This document shows positions 21,001-34,852 of a stretch of 64,000 nucleotides of DNA, piece by piece. This DNA is from Pteria penguin (Eukaryota; Mollusca; Bivalvia; Pterioida; Pteriidae): positions 62,535,393-62,599,392 of the forward strand of contig CM068581.1 in assembly GCA_035048485.1 (NCBI GenBank), in the 5' to 3' direction. The stretch's first letter is position 1. Each line of letters opens with the position of its first letter. The position numbers were made by a program, and so were the translations under genes. The notes beneath the pieces are model-generated. The model was not told the DNA's origin and searched no databases. It saw only the letters and a list, made by a program, of their open reading frames with translations.

Positions 21001-24000
21001 ATTATGTGGTGTATGACTGTCCTGTGATATTATGTGGTGTATGGTTGTCCTGTGATATTATGTGGTGTATGGCTGTCCTGTGATATTATGTGGTGTATGA
21101 CTGTCCTGTGATATTATGTGGTGTATGAGTGTCCTGTGATATTATGGAATGTATGACTGTCCTGTGATATTATGTGGTGTATGACTGTCCTGTGATATTA
21201 TGTGGTGTATGACTGTCATGTGATATTGTGTGGTGTATGACTGTCCTGTGATATTATGTGGTGTATGACTGTCCTGTGATATTATGTGGTGTATGACTGT
21301 CATGTGATATTATGTGGGGTATGGCTGTCCTGTGATATTATGTGGTGTATGACTGTCATGTGATATTATGTGGTGTATGGCTGTCCTGTGATATTATGTG
21401 GTGTATGACTGTCATGTGATATTATGTGCTGTATGACTGTCCTGTGATATTATGTGGTGTATGACTGTCCTGTGATATTAGGTGGTGTATGGCAGTCATG
21501 TAATATTATCTGGTGTATGACTGTCATGTGATATTATGTGGTGTATGACTGTCCTGTGATATTATGTGGTGTATGGCTGTCCTGTGATATTATGTGGTGT
21601 ATGACTGTCATGTGATATTATGTGGTGTATGCCTGTCCTGTGATATTATGTGGTGTATGACTGTCATGTGATATTATGTGCTGTATGACTGTCCTGTGAT
21701 ATTATGTGGTGTATGACTGTCCTGTGATATTAGGTGGTGTATGGCAGTCATGTAATATTATCTGGTGTATGACTGTCATGTGATATTATGTGGTGTATGG
21801 CTGTCTTGTGATATTATGTGGTGTATGACTGTCCTGTGGTATTATGTGCTGTATGACTGTGATGCAATCTTATGTGGTGTATGCCTGTCCTGTGACATTA
21901 CGTGGTGTATGACTGTCCTGTGATGTTATGTGGCGTATGACTGTTCTGTGATATTATGTGGTGTATGACTGTCCTGTGATATTATGTGGTGTACGACTGT
22001 CCTGTGATATTATGTGGTGTATAACTGTCCTGTGATATTATGTGGTGTATGACTGTCCTGTGATATTATGTGGTGTATGGCTGTCCTGTGATCTTATGGG
22101 GTGTATGACTGTCCTGTGATATTATGTAGTGTATGTCTGTCCTGTGATATTATGTGGTGTATGGCTGTCCTGTGATATTATGTGGTGTATGGCTGTCCTG
22201 TGATCTTATGGAGTGTATGACTGTCCTGTGATATTATGTGGTGTATAACTGTCCTGTGATGTTATGGAGTGTATGACTGTCCTGTGATATTATGTGGTGT
22301 ATAACTGTCCTGTGATATTATGGGGTGTATGACTGTCATGTGATCTTATGTGGTGTATGACTGTCCTGTGATATTACGTGGTGTATGACTGTCCTGTGAT
22401 ATTATGTGGTGTATGACTGTCCTGTGGTATTATGTGGTGTATGGCTGTCCTGTGATATTATGTGGTGTATGATTGTCTTGTGATATTACGTGGTGTAGGA
22501 CTGTCCTGTGATCTTATGTGGTGTATGACTGTCCTGTGATATTATGTGGTATATGGTTGTCCTGTGATATTATGGAATGTATGACTGTCCTGTGATATTA
22601 TGGAGTGTATGACTGTCCTGTGATATTATGTGGTGTATGGTTGTCCTGTGATATTATGTGGTGTATGGCTGTCCTGTGATATTATGTGGTGTATGACTGT
22701 CCTGTGATATTATGTGGTGTATGGGTGTCCTGTGATATTATGGAATGTATGACTGTCCTGTGATATTATGGAGTGTATGACTGTCCTGTGATATTATGTG
22801 GTGTATGACTGTCCTGTGATATTATGCTGTGTATGACTGTCCTGTGATATTATGTGGTGTATGATTGTCCTGTGATATTATGTGGTGTATGACTGTCCTG
22901 TGATATTATGTGGTGTATAGCTGTCCTGTGATCTTATGGGGTGTATGACTGTCCTGTGATATTATGGGGTGTATGACTGTCATGTGATATTATGTGATGT
23001 ATGACTGTCCTGTGATATTATGTGGTGTATGGCTGTCCTGTGATCTTATGTGGTGTATGGCTGTCCTGTGATATTATGTGGTGTATGACTGTCCTGTGAC
23101 ATTATGTGGTGTATGACTGTCCTGTGATATTATGTGGTGTATGACTGTCATGTGATATTATGTGGGGTATGGCTGTCCTGTGATATTATGTGGTGTATGA
23201 CTGTCATGTGATATTATGTGGTGTATGGCTGTCCTGTGATATTATGTAGTGTATGACTGTCATGTGATATTATGTGCTGTATGACTGTCCTGTGATATTA
23301 TGTGGTGTATGACTGTCCTGTGATATTAGGTGGTGTATGGCAGTCATGTAATATTATCTGGTGTATGACTGTCCTGTGATATTATGTGGTGTATGACTGT
23401 CCTGTGATATTATGTGGTGTATGACTGTCATGTGATATTATGTGGTGTATGGCTGTCTTGTGATATTATGTGGTGTATGACTGTCATGTGATATTATGTG
23501 GTGTATGGCTGTCATGTGATATTATGTGGTGTATGACTGTCCTGTGATATTATGTGGTGTATGGTTGTCCTGTAATCTTATGTGGTGTATGACTGTCCTG
23601 TGATATTATGTGGTGTATGACTGTCCTGTGATATTATGTGGTGTATGACTGTCCGGTGATATTATGTGGTGTATGGCTGTCCTGTGATATAATGTGGTGT
23701 ATGGCTGTCCTGTGATCTTATGTGGTGTATGACTGTCCTGTGCTATTATGTGGTGTATGACTGTCCTGTGATATTATGTGGTGTATGACTGTCCTGTGAT
23801 ATTATGTGGTGTATGGCTGTCCTGTGATATTATGTGGTCTACGACTGTCCTGTGATATTATGTGGGGTATGACTGTCCTGTGATATTATGTGGTGTATGA
23901 CTGTCCTGTGATATTATGTGGTGTATGGCTGTCCTGTGATCTTATGGGGTGTATGACTATCCTGTGATATTATGCAGTGTATGACTGTCCTGTGATATTA

Positions 24001-27000
24001 TATGGTGTATGACTGTCCTGTGATATTATGTGGTGTATGGCTGTCCTGTGATCTTATGGAGTGTATGACTGTCCTGTGACATTATGTGGTGTATAACTGT
24101 CCTGTGATATTATGGAGTGTATGACTGTCCTGTGATATTATGTGGTGTATAACTGTCCTCTGATATTATGGGGTGTATGACTGTCAAGTGATCTTATGTG
24201 GTGTATGACTGTCCTGTGATATTACGTGGTGTTTGACTGTCCTGTGATATTATGTGGTGTATGACTGTCCTGTGGTATTATGTGGTGTATGGCTGTCCTG
24301 TGATATTATGTGGTGTATGATTGTCTTGTGATATTACGTGGTGTATGACTGTCCTGTGATATTATGTGGTGTATGGTTGTCCTGTGATATTATGTGGTGT
24401 ATGGCTGTCCTGTGATATTATGTGGTGTATGACTGTCATGTGATATTATGTGCTGTATGACTGTCCTGTGATATTATGTGGTGTATGACTGTCCTGTGAT
24501 ATTAGGTGGTGTATGGCAGTCATGTAATATTATCTGGTGTATGACTGTCATGTGATATTATGTGGTGTATGACTGTCCTGTGATATTATGTGGTGTATGA
24601 CTGTCATGTGATATTATGTGGTGTATGGCTGTCTTGTGATATTATGTGGTGTATGACTGTCATGTGATATTATGTAGTGTATGGCTGTCATGTGATATTA
24701 TGTGGTGTATGACTGTCCTGTGATATTATGTGGTGTATGGCTGTCCTGTGATCTTATGTGGTGTATGACTGTCCTGTGATATTATGTGATGTATGACTGT
24801 CTTGTGATATTATGTGGTGTATGACTGTCCTGTCATATTATGTGGTGTATGGCTGTCCTGTGATATTATGTGGTGTATGGCTGTCCTGTGATCTTATGTG
24901 GTGTATGAACGTCCTGTGATATTATGTGGTGTATGACTGTCATGTGATATTATGTGGTGTATGGCTGTCCTGTGATATCATGTGGTGTATGACTGTCATG
25001 CGATCTTATGTGGTGTATGACTGTCCTGTGATATTACGTGGTGTATGACTGTCCTGTGATATTATGTGGTGTATGACTGTCCTGTGATATTATGTGGTGT
25101 ATGGCTGTCCTGTTATATTATGTGGTCTACGACTGTCCTGTGATATTATGTGGGGTATGACTGTCCTGTGATATTATGTGGTGTATGACTGTCCTGTGAT
25201 ATTATGTGGTGTATGGCTGTCCTGTGATCTTATGGGGTGTATGACTGTCCTGTGATATTATGCAGTGTATGACTGTCCTGTGATATTATGTGGTGTATAA
25301 TTGTCCTGTGATATTATGTGGTGTATGGCTGTCCTGTGATCTTATGGAGTGTATGACTGTCCTGTGATATTATGTGGTGTATAACTGTCCTGTGATATTA
25401 TGTGGTGTATAACTGTCCTGTGATATTATGGAGTGTATGACTGTCCTGTGATATTATGTGGTGTATGACTGTCCTGTGATATTATGTGGTGTATAGCTGT
25501 CCTGTGATCTTATGGGGTGTATGACTGTCCTGTGATATTATGGGGTGTATGACTGTCATGTGATATTATGTGATGTATGACTGTCCTGTGATATTATGTG
25601 GTGTATGGCTGTCCTGTGATCTTATGTGGTGTATGGCTGTCCTGTGATATTATGTGGTGTATGACTGTCCTGTGACATTATGTGGTGTATGACTGTCCTG
25701 TGATATTATGTGGTGTATGACTGTCATGTGATATTATGTGGGGTATGGCTGTCCTGTGATATTATGTGGTGTATGACTGTCATGTGATATTATGTGGTGT
25801 ATGGCTGTCCTGTGATATTATGTGGTGTATGACTGTCATGTGATATTATGTGCTGTATGACTGTCCTGTGATATTATGTGGTGTATGACTGTCCTGTGAT
25901 ATTAGGTGGTGTATGGCAGTCATGTAATATTATCTGGTGTATGACTGTCATGTGATATTATGTGGTGTATGACTGTCTTGTGATATTATGTGGTGTATGA
26001 CTGTCATGTGATATTATGTGGTGTATGGCTGTCTTGTGATATTATGTGGTGTATGACTGTCATGTGATATTATGTGGTGTATGGCTGTCATGTGATATTA
26101 TGTGGTGTATGACTGTCCTGTGATATTATGTGGTGTATGGTTGTCCTGTAATCTTATGTGGTGTATGACTGTCCTGTGATATTATGTGGTGTATGACTGT
26201 CATGTGATATTATGTGGTGTATGACTGTCCTGTGATATTATGTGGTGTATGGCTGTCCTGTGATATTATGTGGTGTATGGCTGTCCTGTGATCTTATGTG
26301 GTGTATGACTGTCCTGTGCCATTATGTGGTGTATGACTGTCCTGTGATATTATGTGGTGTATGACTGTCCTGTGATATTATGTGGTGTATGGCTGTCCTG
26401 TGATATTATGTGGTCTACGACTGTCCTGTGATATTATGTGGGGTATGACTGTCCTGTGATATTATGTGGTGTATGACTGTCCTGTGATATTATGTGGTGT
26501 ATGGCTGTCCTGTGATCTTATGGGGTGTATGACTATCCTGTGATATTATGCAGTGTATGACTGTCCTGTGATATTATATGGTGTATGACTGTCCTGTGAT
26601 ATTATGTGGTGTATGGCTGTCCTGTGATCTTATGGAGTGTATGACTGTCCTGTGACATTATGTGGTGTATAACTGTCCTGTGATATTATGGAGTGTATGA
26701 CTGTCCTGTGATATTATGTGGTGTATAACTGTCCTGTGATATTATGGGGTGTATGACTGTCATGTGATCTTATGTGGTGTATGACTGTCCTGTGATATTA
26801 CGTGGTGTTTGACTGTCCTGTGATATTATGTGGTGTATGACTGTCCTGTGGTATTATGTGGTGTATGGCTGTCCTGTGATATTATGTGGTGTATGATTGT
26901 CTTGTGATATTACGTGGTGTATGACTGTCCTGTGATATTATGTGGTGTATGGTTGTCCTGTGATATTATGTGGTGTATGGCTGTCCTGTGATATTATGTG

Positions 27001-28990
27001 GTGTATGACTGTCATGTGATATTATGTGCTGTATGACTGTCCTGTGATATTATGTGGTGTATGACTGTCCTGTGATATTAGGTGGTGTATGGCAGTCATG
27101 TAATATTATCTGGTGTATGACTGTCATGTGATATGATGTGGTGTATGACTGTCCTGTGATATTATGTGGTGTATGACTGTCATGTGATATTATGTGGTGT
27201 ATGGCTGTCTTGTGATATTATGTGGTGTATGACTGTCATGTGATATTATGTAGTGTATGGCTGTCATGTGATATTATGTGGTGTATGACTGTCCTGTGAT
27301 ATTATGTGGTGTATGGCTGTCCTGTGATCTTATGTGGTGTATGACTGTCCTGTGATATTATGTGATGTATGACTGTCCTGTGATATTATGTGGTGTATGA
27401 CTGTCCTGTGATATTATGTGGTGTATGGCTGTCCTGTGATATTATGTGGTGTATGGCTGTCCTGTGATCTTATGTGGTGTATGACTGTCCTGTGATATTA
27501 TGTGGTGTATGACTGTCATGTGATATTATGTGGTGTATGGCTGTCCTGTGATATCATGTGGTGTATGACTGTCATGCGATCTTATGTGGTGTATGACTGT
27601 CCTGTGATATTACGTGGTGTATGACTGTCCTGTGATATTATGTGGTGTATGACTGTCTTGTGATATTATGTGGTGTATGGCTGTCCTGTTATATTATGTG
27701 GTCTACGACTGTCCTGTGATATTATGTGGGGTATGACTGTCCTGTGATATTATGTGGTGTATGACTGTCCTGTGATATTATGTGGTGTATGGCTGTCCTG
27801 TGATCTTATGGGGTGTATGACTGTCCTGTGATATTATGCAGTGTATGACTGTCCTGTGATATTATGTGGTGTATAATTGTCCTGTGATATTATGTGGTGT
27901 ATGGCTGTCCTGTGATCTTATGGAGTGTATGACTGTCCTGTGATATTATGTGGTGTATAACTGTCCTGTGATATTATGGAGTGTATGACTGTCCTGTGAT
28001 ATTATGTGGTGTATAACTGTCCTCTGATATTATGGGGTGTATGACTGTCATGTGATCTTATGTGGTGTATGACTGTCCTGTGATATTACGTGGTGTTTGA
28101 CTGTCCTGTGATATTATGTGGTGTATGGCTGTCCTGTGATCTTATGTGGTGTATGACTGTCCTGTGGTCTTGTTGTATTACGTGGTGTATGACTGTCCTG
28201 TGATATTATGTGGTGTATGACTGTCCTGTGATATTATGTGGTGTATGGCTGTCCTGTGATCTTATGGGGTGTATGACTGTCCTGTGATATTATGCAGTGT
28301 ATGACTGTCCTGTGATATTATGTGGTGTATAATTGTCCTGTGATATTATGTGGTGTATGGCTGTCCTGTGATCTTATGGAGTGTATGACTGTCATGTGAT
28401 ATTATGTGGTGTATAACTGTCCTGTGATATTATGGAGTGTATGACTGTCCTGTGATATTATGTGGTGTATAACTGTCCTCTGATATTATGGGGTGTATGA
28501 CTGTCATGTGATCTTATGTGGTGTATGACTGTCCTGTGATATTACGTGGTGTTTGACTGTCCTGTGATATTATGTGGTGTATGACTGTCCTGTGGTATTA
28601 TGTGGTGTATGGCTGTCCTGTGATATTATGTGGTGTATGATTGTCTTGTGATATTACGTGGTGTATGACTGTCCTGTGATATTATGTGGTGTATGGTTGT
28701 CCTGTGATATTGTGTGGTGTATGAGTGTCCTGTGATATTATGTGGTGTATGACTGTCATGTGATATTATGTGGTGTATGACTGTCATGTGATATTATGTG
28801 GTGTAGGACTGTCTTGCGATATTATGGAGTGTATGATTGCCCTGTGATATTATGTGGTGTATGATTGCCGTTTGATATTATGTGGTGTATGACTGTCCTG
28901 TGATATTATGTAGTGTATGACTGTCCTGTGATATTATGGAGTGTATCGTTGTCCGGTGATATTATAGAATGTATGGCTGTTGTGTGATCT
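18065..28990. repeat. 28-bp satellite array, about 390 units, with higher-order repeats
   Basis: The basic unit is GTGTATGACTGTCCTGTGAT followed by ATTATGTG. Landmark variants recur at exact multiples of 28: GGTGGTGTATGGCAGTCATG at 21481, 21733, 23329, 24505, 25905 and 27081, and GGTCTACGACTG at 23836, 25124, 26412 and 27700. From about 23.3 kb on, both landmarks repeat at 2,576 bp (92 units), with a subperiod of 1,288 or 1,176 bp. An odd-length variant containing TTGTTGTATTACG occurs near 19288 and 28169. Every frame is closed by TGA/TAG-type stops within a few units, so it is non-coding. Confidence 0.97.
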
Positions 28991-29125
28991 TTTGGGGTGT
29001 ATGGCTGCCCTGTAATCTTATAGAATGTATGGCTGTACTGTGATGGAACTGAGCATTTGACCACCCTGTGATCTTAACGGAGTGTATGGCTGTCTTGTGA
29101 TCTTATGAAGTGAAAGGCCATTTTG
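28991..29125. repeat. diverged right edge of the satellite
   Basis: Degenerate units (GTATGGCTGCCCTGTAATCT, GTATGGCTGTCTTGTGATCT) fade out by about 29125. Confidence 0.75.
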
Positions 29126-29580
29126 CGATCTTTTAACAGATTTTGTTTTACATTTGCATAATCAATATATCAATTGAACGTATGTGTAAAAACGTTACAT
29201 TAATAAATTTTGCAGATTTTTGAACTTTCAAATTGTGCCGTTTTTTGAATTTTAATTATACGATAAATATTTGAACACCTCCATACTTTGACATACGGAA
29301 ATTTCAATTTCTCTGCAAATAAACTTTATATTGACTAGTATGAATGCAAACAGTAATTCCAATTTATACTTGTGGAGTACAGCATAGGTATAAGGTTGAG
29401 ATTAAGGTCATTCACAGGGGTTTGCTACCTGGATATCGGCTGATCTTCTAATATATCGCTACCCTTGTCATCGATAAGACCTTACCGTTATGATCAGAAA
29501 CATAAGTTTATACATTCCTTAGTGTCTTCATTATGAATGCATTTTCAGATTTTGTTTTCTTTATTATAATGGCAACAATA
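29126..29580. other. intergenic, nothing recognised
   Basis: AT-rich sequence with no exon-like frame, repeat or RNA seen. Confidence 0.5.
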
Positions 29581-29582
29581 CA

Positions 29583-29803
29583 GTGCCAGATTTAGAAGGG
29601 GCGGGGGTTGGAACCCCCTTTTTCGCCACAGATTTACAAGGCATATGTAAGTGATAAGAATGAACACACTGAAATAATATGAGTAAAATTCCAGATTTGG
29701 CATCCATTTTGGGTCATTTTGACTGAGTATTTTGGTTGATACTAGACTTTCATGTGTGCCCCCTCCCAATTTTTTTTTTCTCGAAAATCCTGGATTCGTC
29801 ATA
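29583..29803 (-). repeat. dispersed repeat with poly-C/G borders (copy 1)
   Basis: The reverse complement contains CCAAATCTGGAATTTTAC and GTGGCGAAAAAGGGGG. The element at about 39125-39260 has the same parts in the forward direction (CAAATCTGGATTTTTACATG, GTGGTGAAAAGGGGGG). Probably one unclassified dispersed family. Confidence 0.6.
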
Positions 29804-30059
29804 GCAATATGTTTCTAAAAATGTGTGAAGCACGTGGTAGTACCTATATTTATCTGGATGCGATCTATGGCCTACCAAACCAGTTTTCCACCCCCCCTTA
29901 AATTTGCCCAATAAACTATGAGACATGGTGTAGTGTCACGTGATGCATATATAGCAATTTCTTGACTGAATATGTCAGTAAAACGTGTTCTTCTTTCCTT
30001 AAAACAATGTTATCAGTAACAAAGTTTTATACAGTTTAACTACTGCTGTGATAAACATC

Positions 30060-30345
30060 CTTCTTACTACGATGTAGTATATACACACTCCTTAATCAGG
30101 ACGAAGGACAAGGGGATCAGTGGGGGTATGAGACCCCCGCTATCAAAAATAGGTTTGTGCCCCTTCCTCTTTTCCACAGAATTGTCAATCAAAAGTGTGA
30201 ACCTTGATGATGATATTCTAAATTCTAAAAACTGCCTCAAAAAGTCTGAATTCTCACGAAAAAAAAAAAAAATAAATAATAATAAAAAAAAAATAATAAT
30301 GCAAAATAATGATAATAATAATAACATAGTCAACAAACTGCCAAA
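30060..30345. repeat. related G/C-run repeat and A-rich tract
   Basis: GGGGGTATGAGACCCCCGC and GTGCCCCTTCCTC resemble the border of the 29583 element. They are followed by an A-rich tract with AATAAT runs (30258-30330). Confidence 0.4.
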
Positions 30346-31163
30346 ATGAGTGTTTTTCTTTTGTTTTCGTTTTGGAGTTTGTCACGGACACATGTGATTA
30401 TACACATATATGATAATTAGAAGTTGGACCCCTTCACCTTTTGGAACTTGGGACTTTGTTATGACACTGTCAGTGAATACAACATTTATCATATTTGATA
30501 CCGATTTAAGACCGAGGAGGCTCGTGTTTACCAGGAAGTAGCTAGTTGAATAAAAGTTTTGATCAATGTTAAGTTCTACCAATTTCATATTTCAGTCTTT
30601 AAATCGAGAGAACGTTATTACACTGGGGTTTGAAAGGCACATTCAATATAGATAATCAATATTGACATTGCACTTTGGAAGACGTTGATTAAATCCTCTA
30701 GTAAAGATACCGTATGATGTATGCATTAGAGCAAATGCCATAAAAAGATTACAAAGGCCATAAACTTATTGGACTACAAGATAATACTTCATACGAAGAT
30801 GGCAGCAACAAAAGGTAGGTTGCAAGAATGTTCGTTAAGTGTCTTCAGGTGTTTTTGCGGAATTTATATTGGATTTGTAAAATTACGTTCTGCAATATCG
30901 TTGTTTTGCATTTTCAATTATAATCAATATTGGTGATTTTGAAATTATTTGATTTTACTGCAGGTACAAAGATAGTGTAGTAAAGTGCACTCTTCATGAT
31001 TAAATGTTATTCTGGGTTAGAAATCAGCAGTCGATCTGTTGTCAAAAACACAATTTTTATTTTCTATCTCCAGTTCTGAACATCTGATAACAGTTTTAGT
31101 CATATATAATGGAATTGTTATAGTTATTAGTCATTTAAAGACGAAATATTATTAACATAATTA

Positions 31164-31328
31164 TTGATGGTTGGTTGATTGATTGGTGTTTTACGTCGCT
31201 TTCGACAATTTTTCAGTTATATCGCGACATGGAAGCAGGAGGTAACCAACCTCTTCAAAAAAGTGGCGCAACCCGGGAATCGAACCCGGATCGTCGGCGC
31301 CGCAAGCCAAGCGCTAATTATTACATCA
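31164..31328 (-). mobile_element. tRNA-derived SINE, family 2
   Basis: In reverse the element reads: head with GGTTCGATTCCCGGGTTGCG (B-box), body with CTCCTGCTTCCATGTCGCG, and tail AAAGCGACGTAAAACACC followed by AATC repeats. The head and body differ from family 1 but the CGTAAAAC-(AATC)n tail is shared. It recurs at 34189, 47984 and 62692. Confidence 0.87.
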
Positions 31329-31373
31329 AGCCTGCCCCTAACATTATTATAGAACATAGCAAATACAAAATGA

Positions 31374-31389
31374 TAAACAAACAAACAAA

Positions 31390-31420
<31 letters not shown>

Positions 31421-31442
31421 ATAGATAAATAAATAAATAAAA
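31374..31442. repeat. (AAAT)n microsatellite
   Basis: An uninterrupted run of AAATA/AATA units shortly after the family 2 SINE. Confidence 0.9.
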
Positions 31443-32379
31443 TAAAGAACCAAAACCTTTTTCTCATGCATTCATAGTATTAATGATTTTGATTTTAAAT
31501 AATATATAATAAATTTAGAAATTGTTGTTATGTACCGTGATAACAGATTATTATTCAACCATTTGAGTAAATTTTGTCTTTGACTCCTTTAATATGTATA
31601 GTAAATAAAACAATATTCCAGTATACATCGTTTCCTTTCTATCTACACGTCATGTACACACCTCAGATGCAGTGTAAAAAGATCCGCGCATCAGGGTGTT
31701 TTTAAGAAAGTCATTATATTCACCCTTAATGTTACTGACTTGGTTGTGTGGGAGTTTTCCCCACGGCGGTTTGTACACCAATATTCTAAATTTCAAACTT
31801 ACTCAAATCACCGCGATTTATACTAAACCCGCTTAGAATACCCCTGAGTCATCCATTCATATCTTAGCTATTTCTTGTACAAATCGTTCGGCACTGCGAA
31901 AGTTAACATTTTTGCGCTTAAAAGTAACTTCCTTATGAACCGATCTATTACAATGCCTTCGAAGTTCTTATCAGTTTATACACAGAGGGTTTCTTAGCTC
32001 AGTAAGTGCAAGAGATGTCTTACTCGTCATTGTATTTCAAATCTACATTAAATCCTCCTGTAAATGGTAATATAAGTAGTATCTACATGTAAATAAAACA
32101 AAGAGATAGACTGAAATTCATCGAATCTAATATGTGTAATTATTTGAGAAGCAAAGCGATGTCGGGCTCAGTATGTCATAGAAACGTCACAAACCTTGAA
32201 GATCGTTTCGCAGTCATTCGTATAAAATCCGAAATAATTCTCGACATATATACACAAACTTTCTTTATAACCACTTTATCAAATACAACCATAGTATTAA
32301 TAATGTGAAACTTGTCCCAGTCGAAAATATTACCAAATTACAATGAGAAAAGTTAAAAAACCCCGACTATTAGACACCG

Positions 32380-33500
32380 AATCTATTGGATTCAGCCGTT
32401 GCAGACATCGTATCTCCTTGGTCTCGACCACAATATATATCAAAAGTAAACATTTCTTCTTATCATAAAAATATTAATATTTTTTCACTAAGACCAGATT
32501 TGAAAAGAAGACACAAATCACACCAACGTCGCCATAATGGCAACCGCAGAAAACATAATAGATTATTAGACCATCTTCTGCAGATAGCCAGAAACATCGG
32601 CCACCACAACTATTACATGCACTATCATCTATTCCGGTAACTAAATCGAGACCTAGCCTGAACGATGCTTATCTTAGAAGTTCACGCATTTATGACTGAT
32701 TTAGACTTAAAATGATTATTTCATTTTCATACAATATACATTTCGTCGTATTTCATCGCTTTCACCAATGCCGCAAATTATAAGATTAAATCTATCATTA
32801 AAGATCTAGATTTACTCTAAGTTTCGAATATTTTCCGTGATCACAAAGTCATATACAAATTCTACAATATTTTGAGAATCTAGAAACTCCACTCGTCTGT
32901 TTCAATAAAAGACTATCAGAAACCTTATTTTGATTACAATACAATGATCTCTAACCATACAGTTCTTCATTTTATTTCATCTCCATGTTCTTTTAATAAT
33001 TCTAAATATATATATATAAACCTGCCGGTCATACCATTACTGGTGATATAAACTGTATTTCTGATAAATGCTTACTTTTTCTTATAGGACCGAAATATAG
33101 ATTACCGTCCAGGATAGATTTCATTTCAATAAATACTATAATAGTTCAGAAGAAGCGTTACCAACTTACTGTCAACGTTAGTGTAAAAAGGAAAATGTAT
33201 AAGTTCTTGCGCTCAATGATTGGAAAAATGAAGTTCCAAAAATAATCGATATCCGTATAAACAACTTTACGCAACATCCAAATTTACTCAAGCAGCCAAA
33301 TAAACTGTCCTGCCAGTCGATAAAAGATAAAACGGCCGATTTTCAAACTAGATATGCCTTTTTACACGATGAAAAAGCAGATAACGATATCATTCTTGTT
33401 TGAAAACGACACTAAATTGACATTCTTAAATCTGAATTAAACTCTACCAGCACATATATTGAAAGTGACCATCGCATGATCCCTTCCAAAGATTTTCAAA
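32380..33500 (+). pseudogene. decayed retroelement, probably Penelope-like
   Basis: Fragments in shifting frames resemble the conserved core of Penelope-like reverse transcriptase proteins. GPKYRLPSRIDF lies at about 33090-33125. A DEKADNDIILV stretch at about 33370-33402 is followed after a stop and frame break by DILKSELNSTSTYIESDH (about 33415-33470); these match the family's 'ADKA.NN.VVV ... L..EL..T.TY' pattern. Several stops and frameshifts show that it is dead. No GIY-YIG endonuclease was recognised. The family name rests on remembered motif patterns; a related RT family is possible. Confidence 0.5.
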
Positions 33501-33811
33501 GGAGTGTTCTTTTTGGGGGAGTTTTTTGTCTGTGGTAGCGCCACCTGTTGAGGTATTTAAAAACACAATTTTAGTAGAGTCCCAAAACACAACAAATTGA
33601 TAAATTTTGATCGAAATCTGTCAGACGGTTTAGAAGTCAAAAATGTAAAAAAAAAAAAGTTAACGACGACGGAAAACAGATGAAGTCTTTGGCTCAGGTG
33701 AACTAAAAAGAGGGACACTTATGCAAACAAATCAGAATCTTAATTATTGCTGAAATCATGGACGTTCATGTGCAATTGAGCTCAAAAGACAAGGGACCCA
33801 ATATATTTCTT

Positions 33812-34090
33812 TGATTGATTGATTGATTTATGTTTTATGTCATTCCACGATTATTTAACGTATATGGTGACGACATCTGCCTGATGCATTGCATAGAAAT
33901 TTATATCTTTGCAACTGACTCACCCGAAGCAGTGAGGGATCTTTTACGTGCCACGCCTACCGTGATACGTGATCTCGGTTTTTATTGTCTCATCCGAAAG
34001 GCAGAACACCGGTGTGCCCACGGCGGCAATCCAACCCGAGACCTGTCGGTCATAAGCCGATCACCTCATCCACTGGGCCACACGGGCAAA
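33812..34090 (-). mobile_element. SINE family 1, reverse copy
   Basis: Starts with the tail complement (TTGATTGATTGATTGATTTA), then the body complement (TATGGTGACGACATCTGCC, GTGAGGGATCTTTTACGTG) and a head with CCCACTGGGCCACACGGGC-like sequence. Complete but diverged. Confidence 0.85.
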
Positions 34091-34188
34091 CCCAATATAT
34101 TTGGATATCATCCGCAGTGTGCATGCGTGTAAAAAACGAAAATGAGAGAAGCGGATCTTGGCGATCGTTCGATTCCGGTGATAATCTG

Positions 34189-34336
34189 TTGTTTGGTTGG
34201 TTGATTGGTGTTTTACGTCGCTTTCAACAATATTTCAGTTATATCGCGACATGGAAGCAGGAGGTCACCAACCTTTTAAACATAGTGGCGCAACCCGGGA
34301 ATCGAACCCGGATCGTCGGCGCCGCAAGCCAGGTGA
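34189..34336 (-). mobile_element. SINE family 2, reverse copy
   Basis: Same arrangement as 31164: GTTTTACGTCGCTTTCAACA, ATATCGCGACATGGAAGCAG, then CGGGAATCGAACCCGGATCG as the B-box complement. It lies about 100 bp after a family 1 copy in the same orientation. Confidence 0.87.
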
Positions 34337-34782
34337 TAATCTGTCAAATCGAAAAGGTTTCAACAAGCTGCGTGGTGCAGTTGATATCGCGTTTTGACAA
34401 CAATAAAAGGTGGTATTATTTATTGTAAAGGTAAAATGTAGGAAGAAAATCTTTTTTTTTTCATAGTAAGTGGGGCAACTTGTTTGGGTGAAGAGAATAC
34501 CATGTCTTGAGCTCATGCCCCTTTTCTGTGCGCTATCGCTTTTCTTTTTAAGATGGGTATTTCCTCATGCTTGAAATAGTTTTGAATGACTGTTAATTTG
34601 CAATATACCTTTACACTACAGCGGCATACCTTGTAACTATATATGTCCTTGCTATAATGCCCTTGATTGTGACAATTTTGACTTTGATTACACAAACATC
34701 ATTTAATTAAAATGTTACCTGTATGAATGATGGGTAAGTACATAAGTATACTGTGTGTAATATTCAATATAAAATTATATGA

Positions 34783-34852
34783 GGTTGATTGATTGATTGA
34801 TTGATTGTTGTTTTACGTCACGCCGGGAATATTACACCCATATGGTGACGGT
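34783..34852 (-). mobile_element. SINE family 1, 3'-end fragment
   Basis: GATTGATTGATTGATTGTTG, TTTTACGTCACGCCGGGAAT and CATATGGTGACGGT: only the last ~65 bp of the element. Confidence 0.75.
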
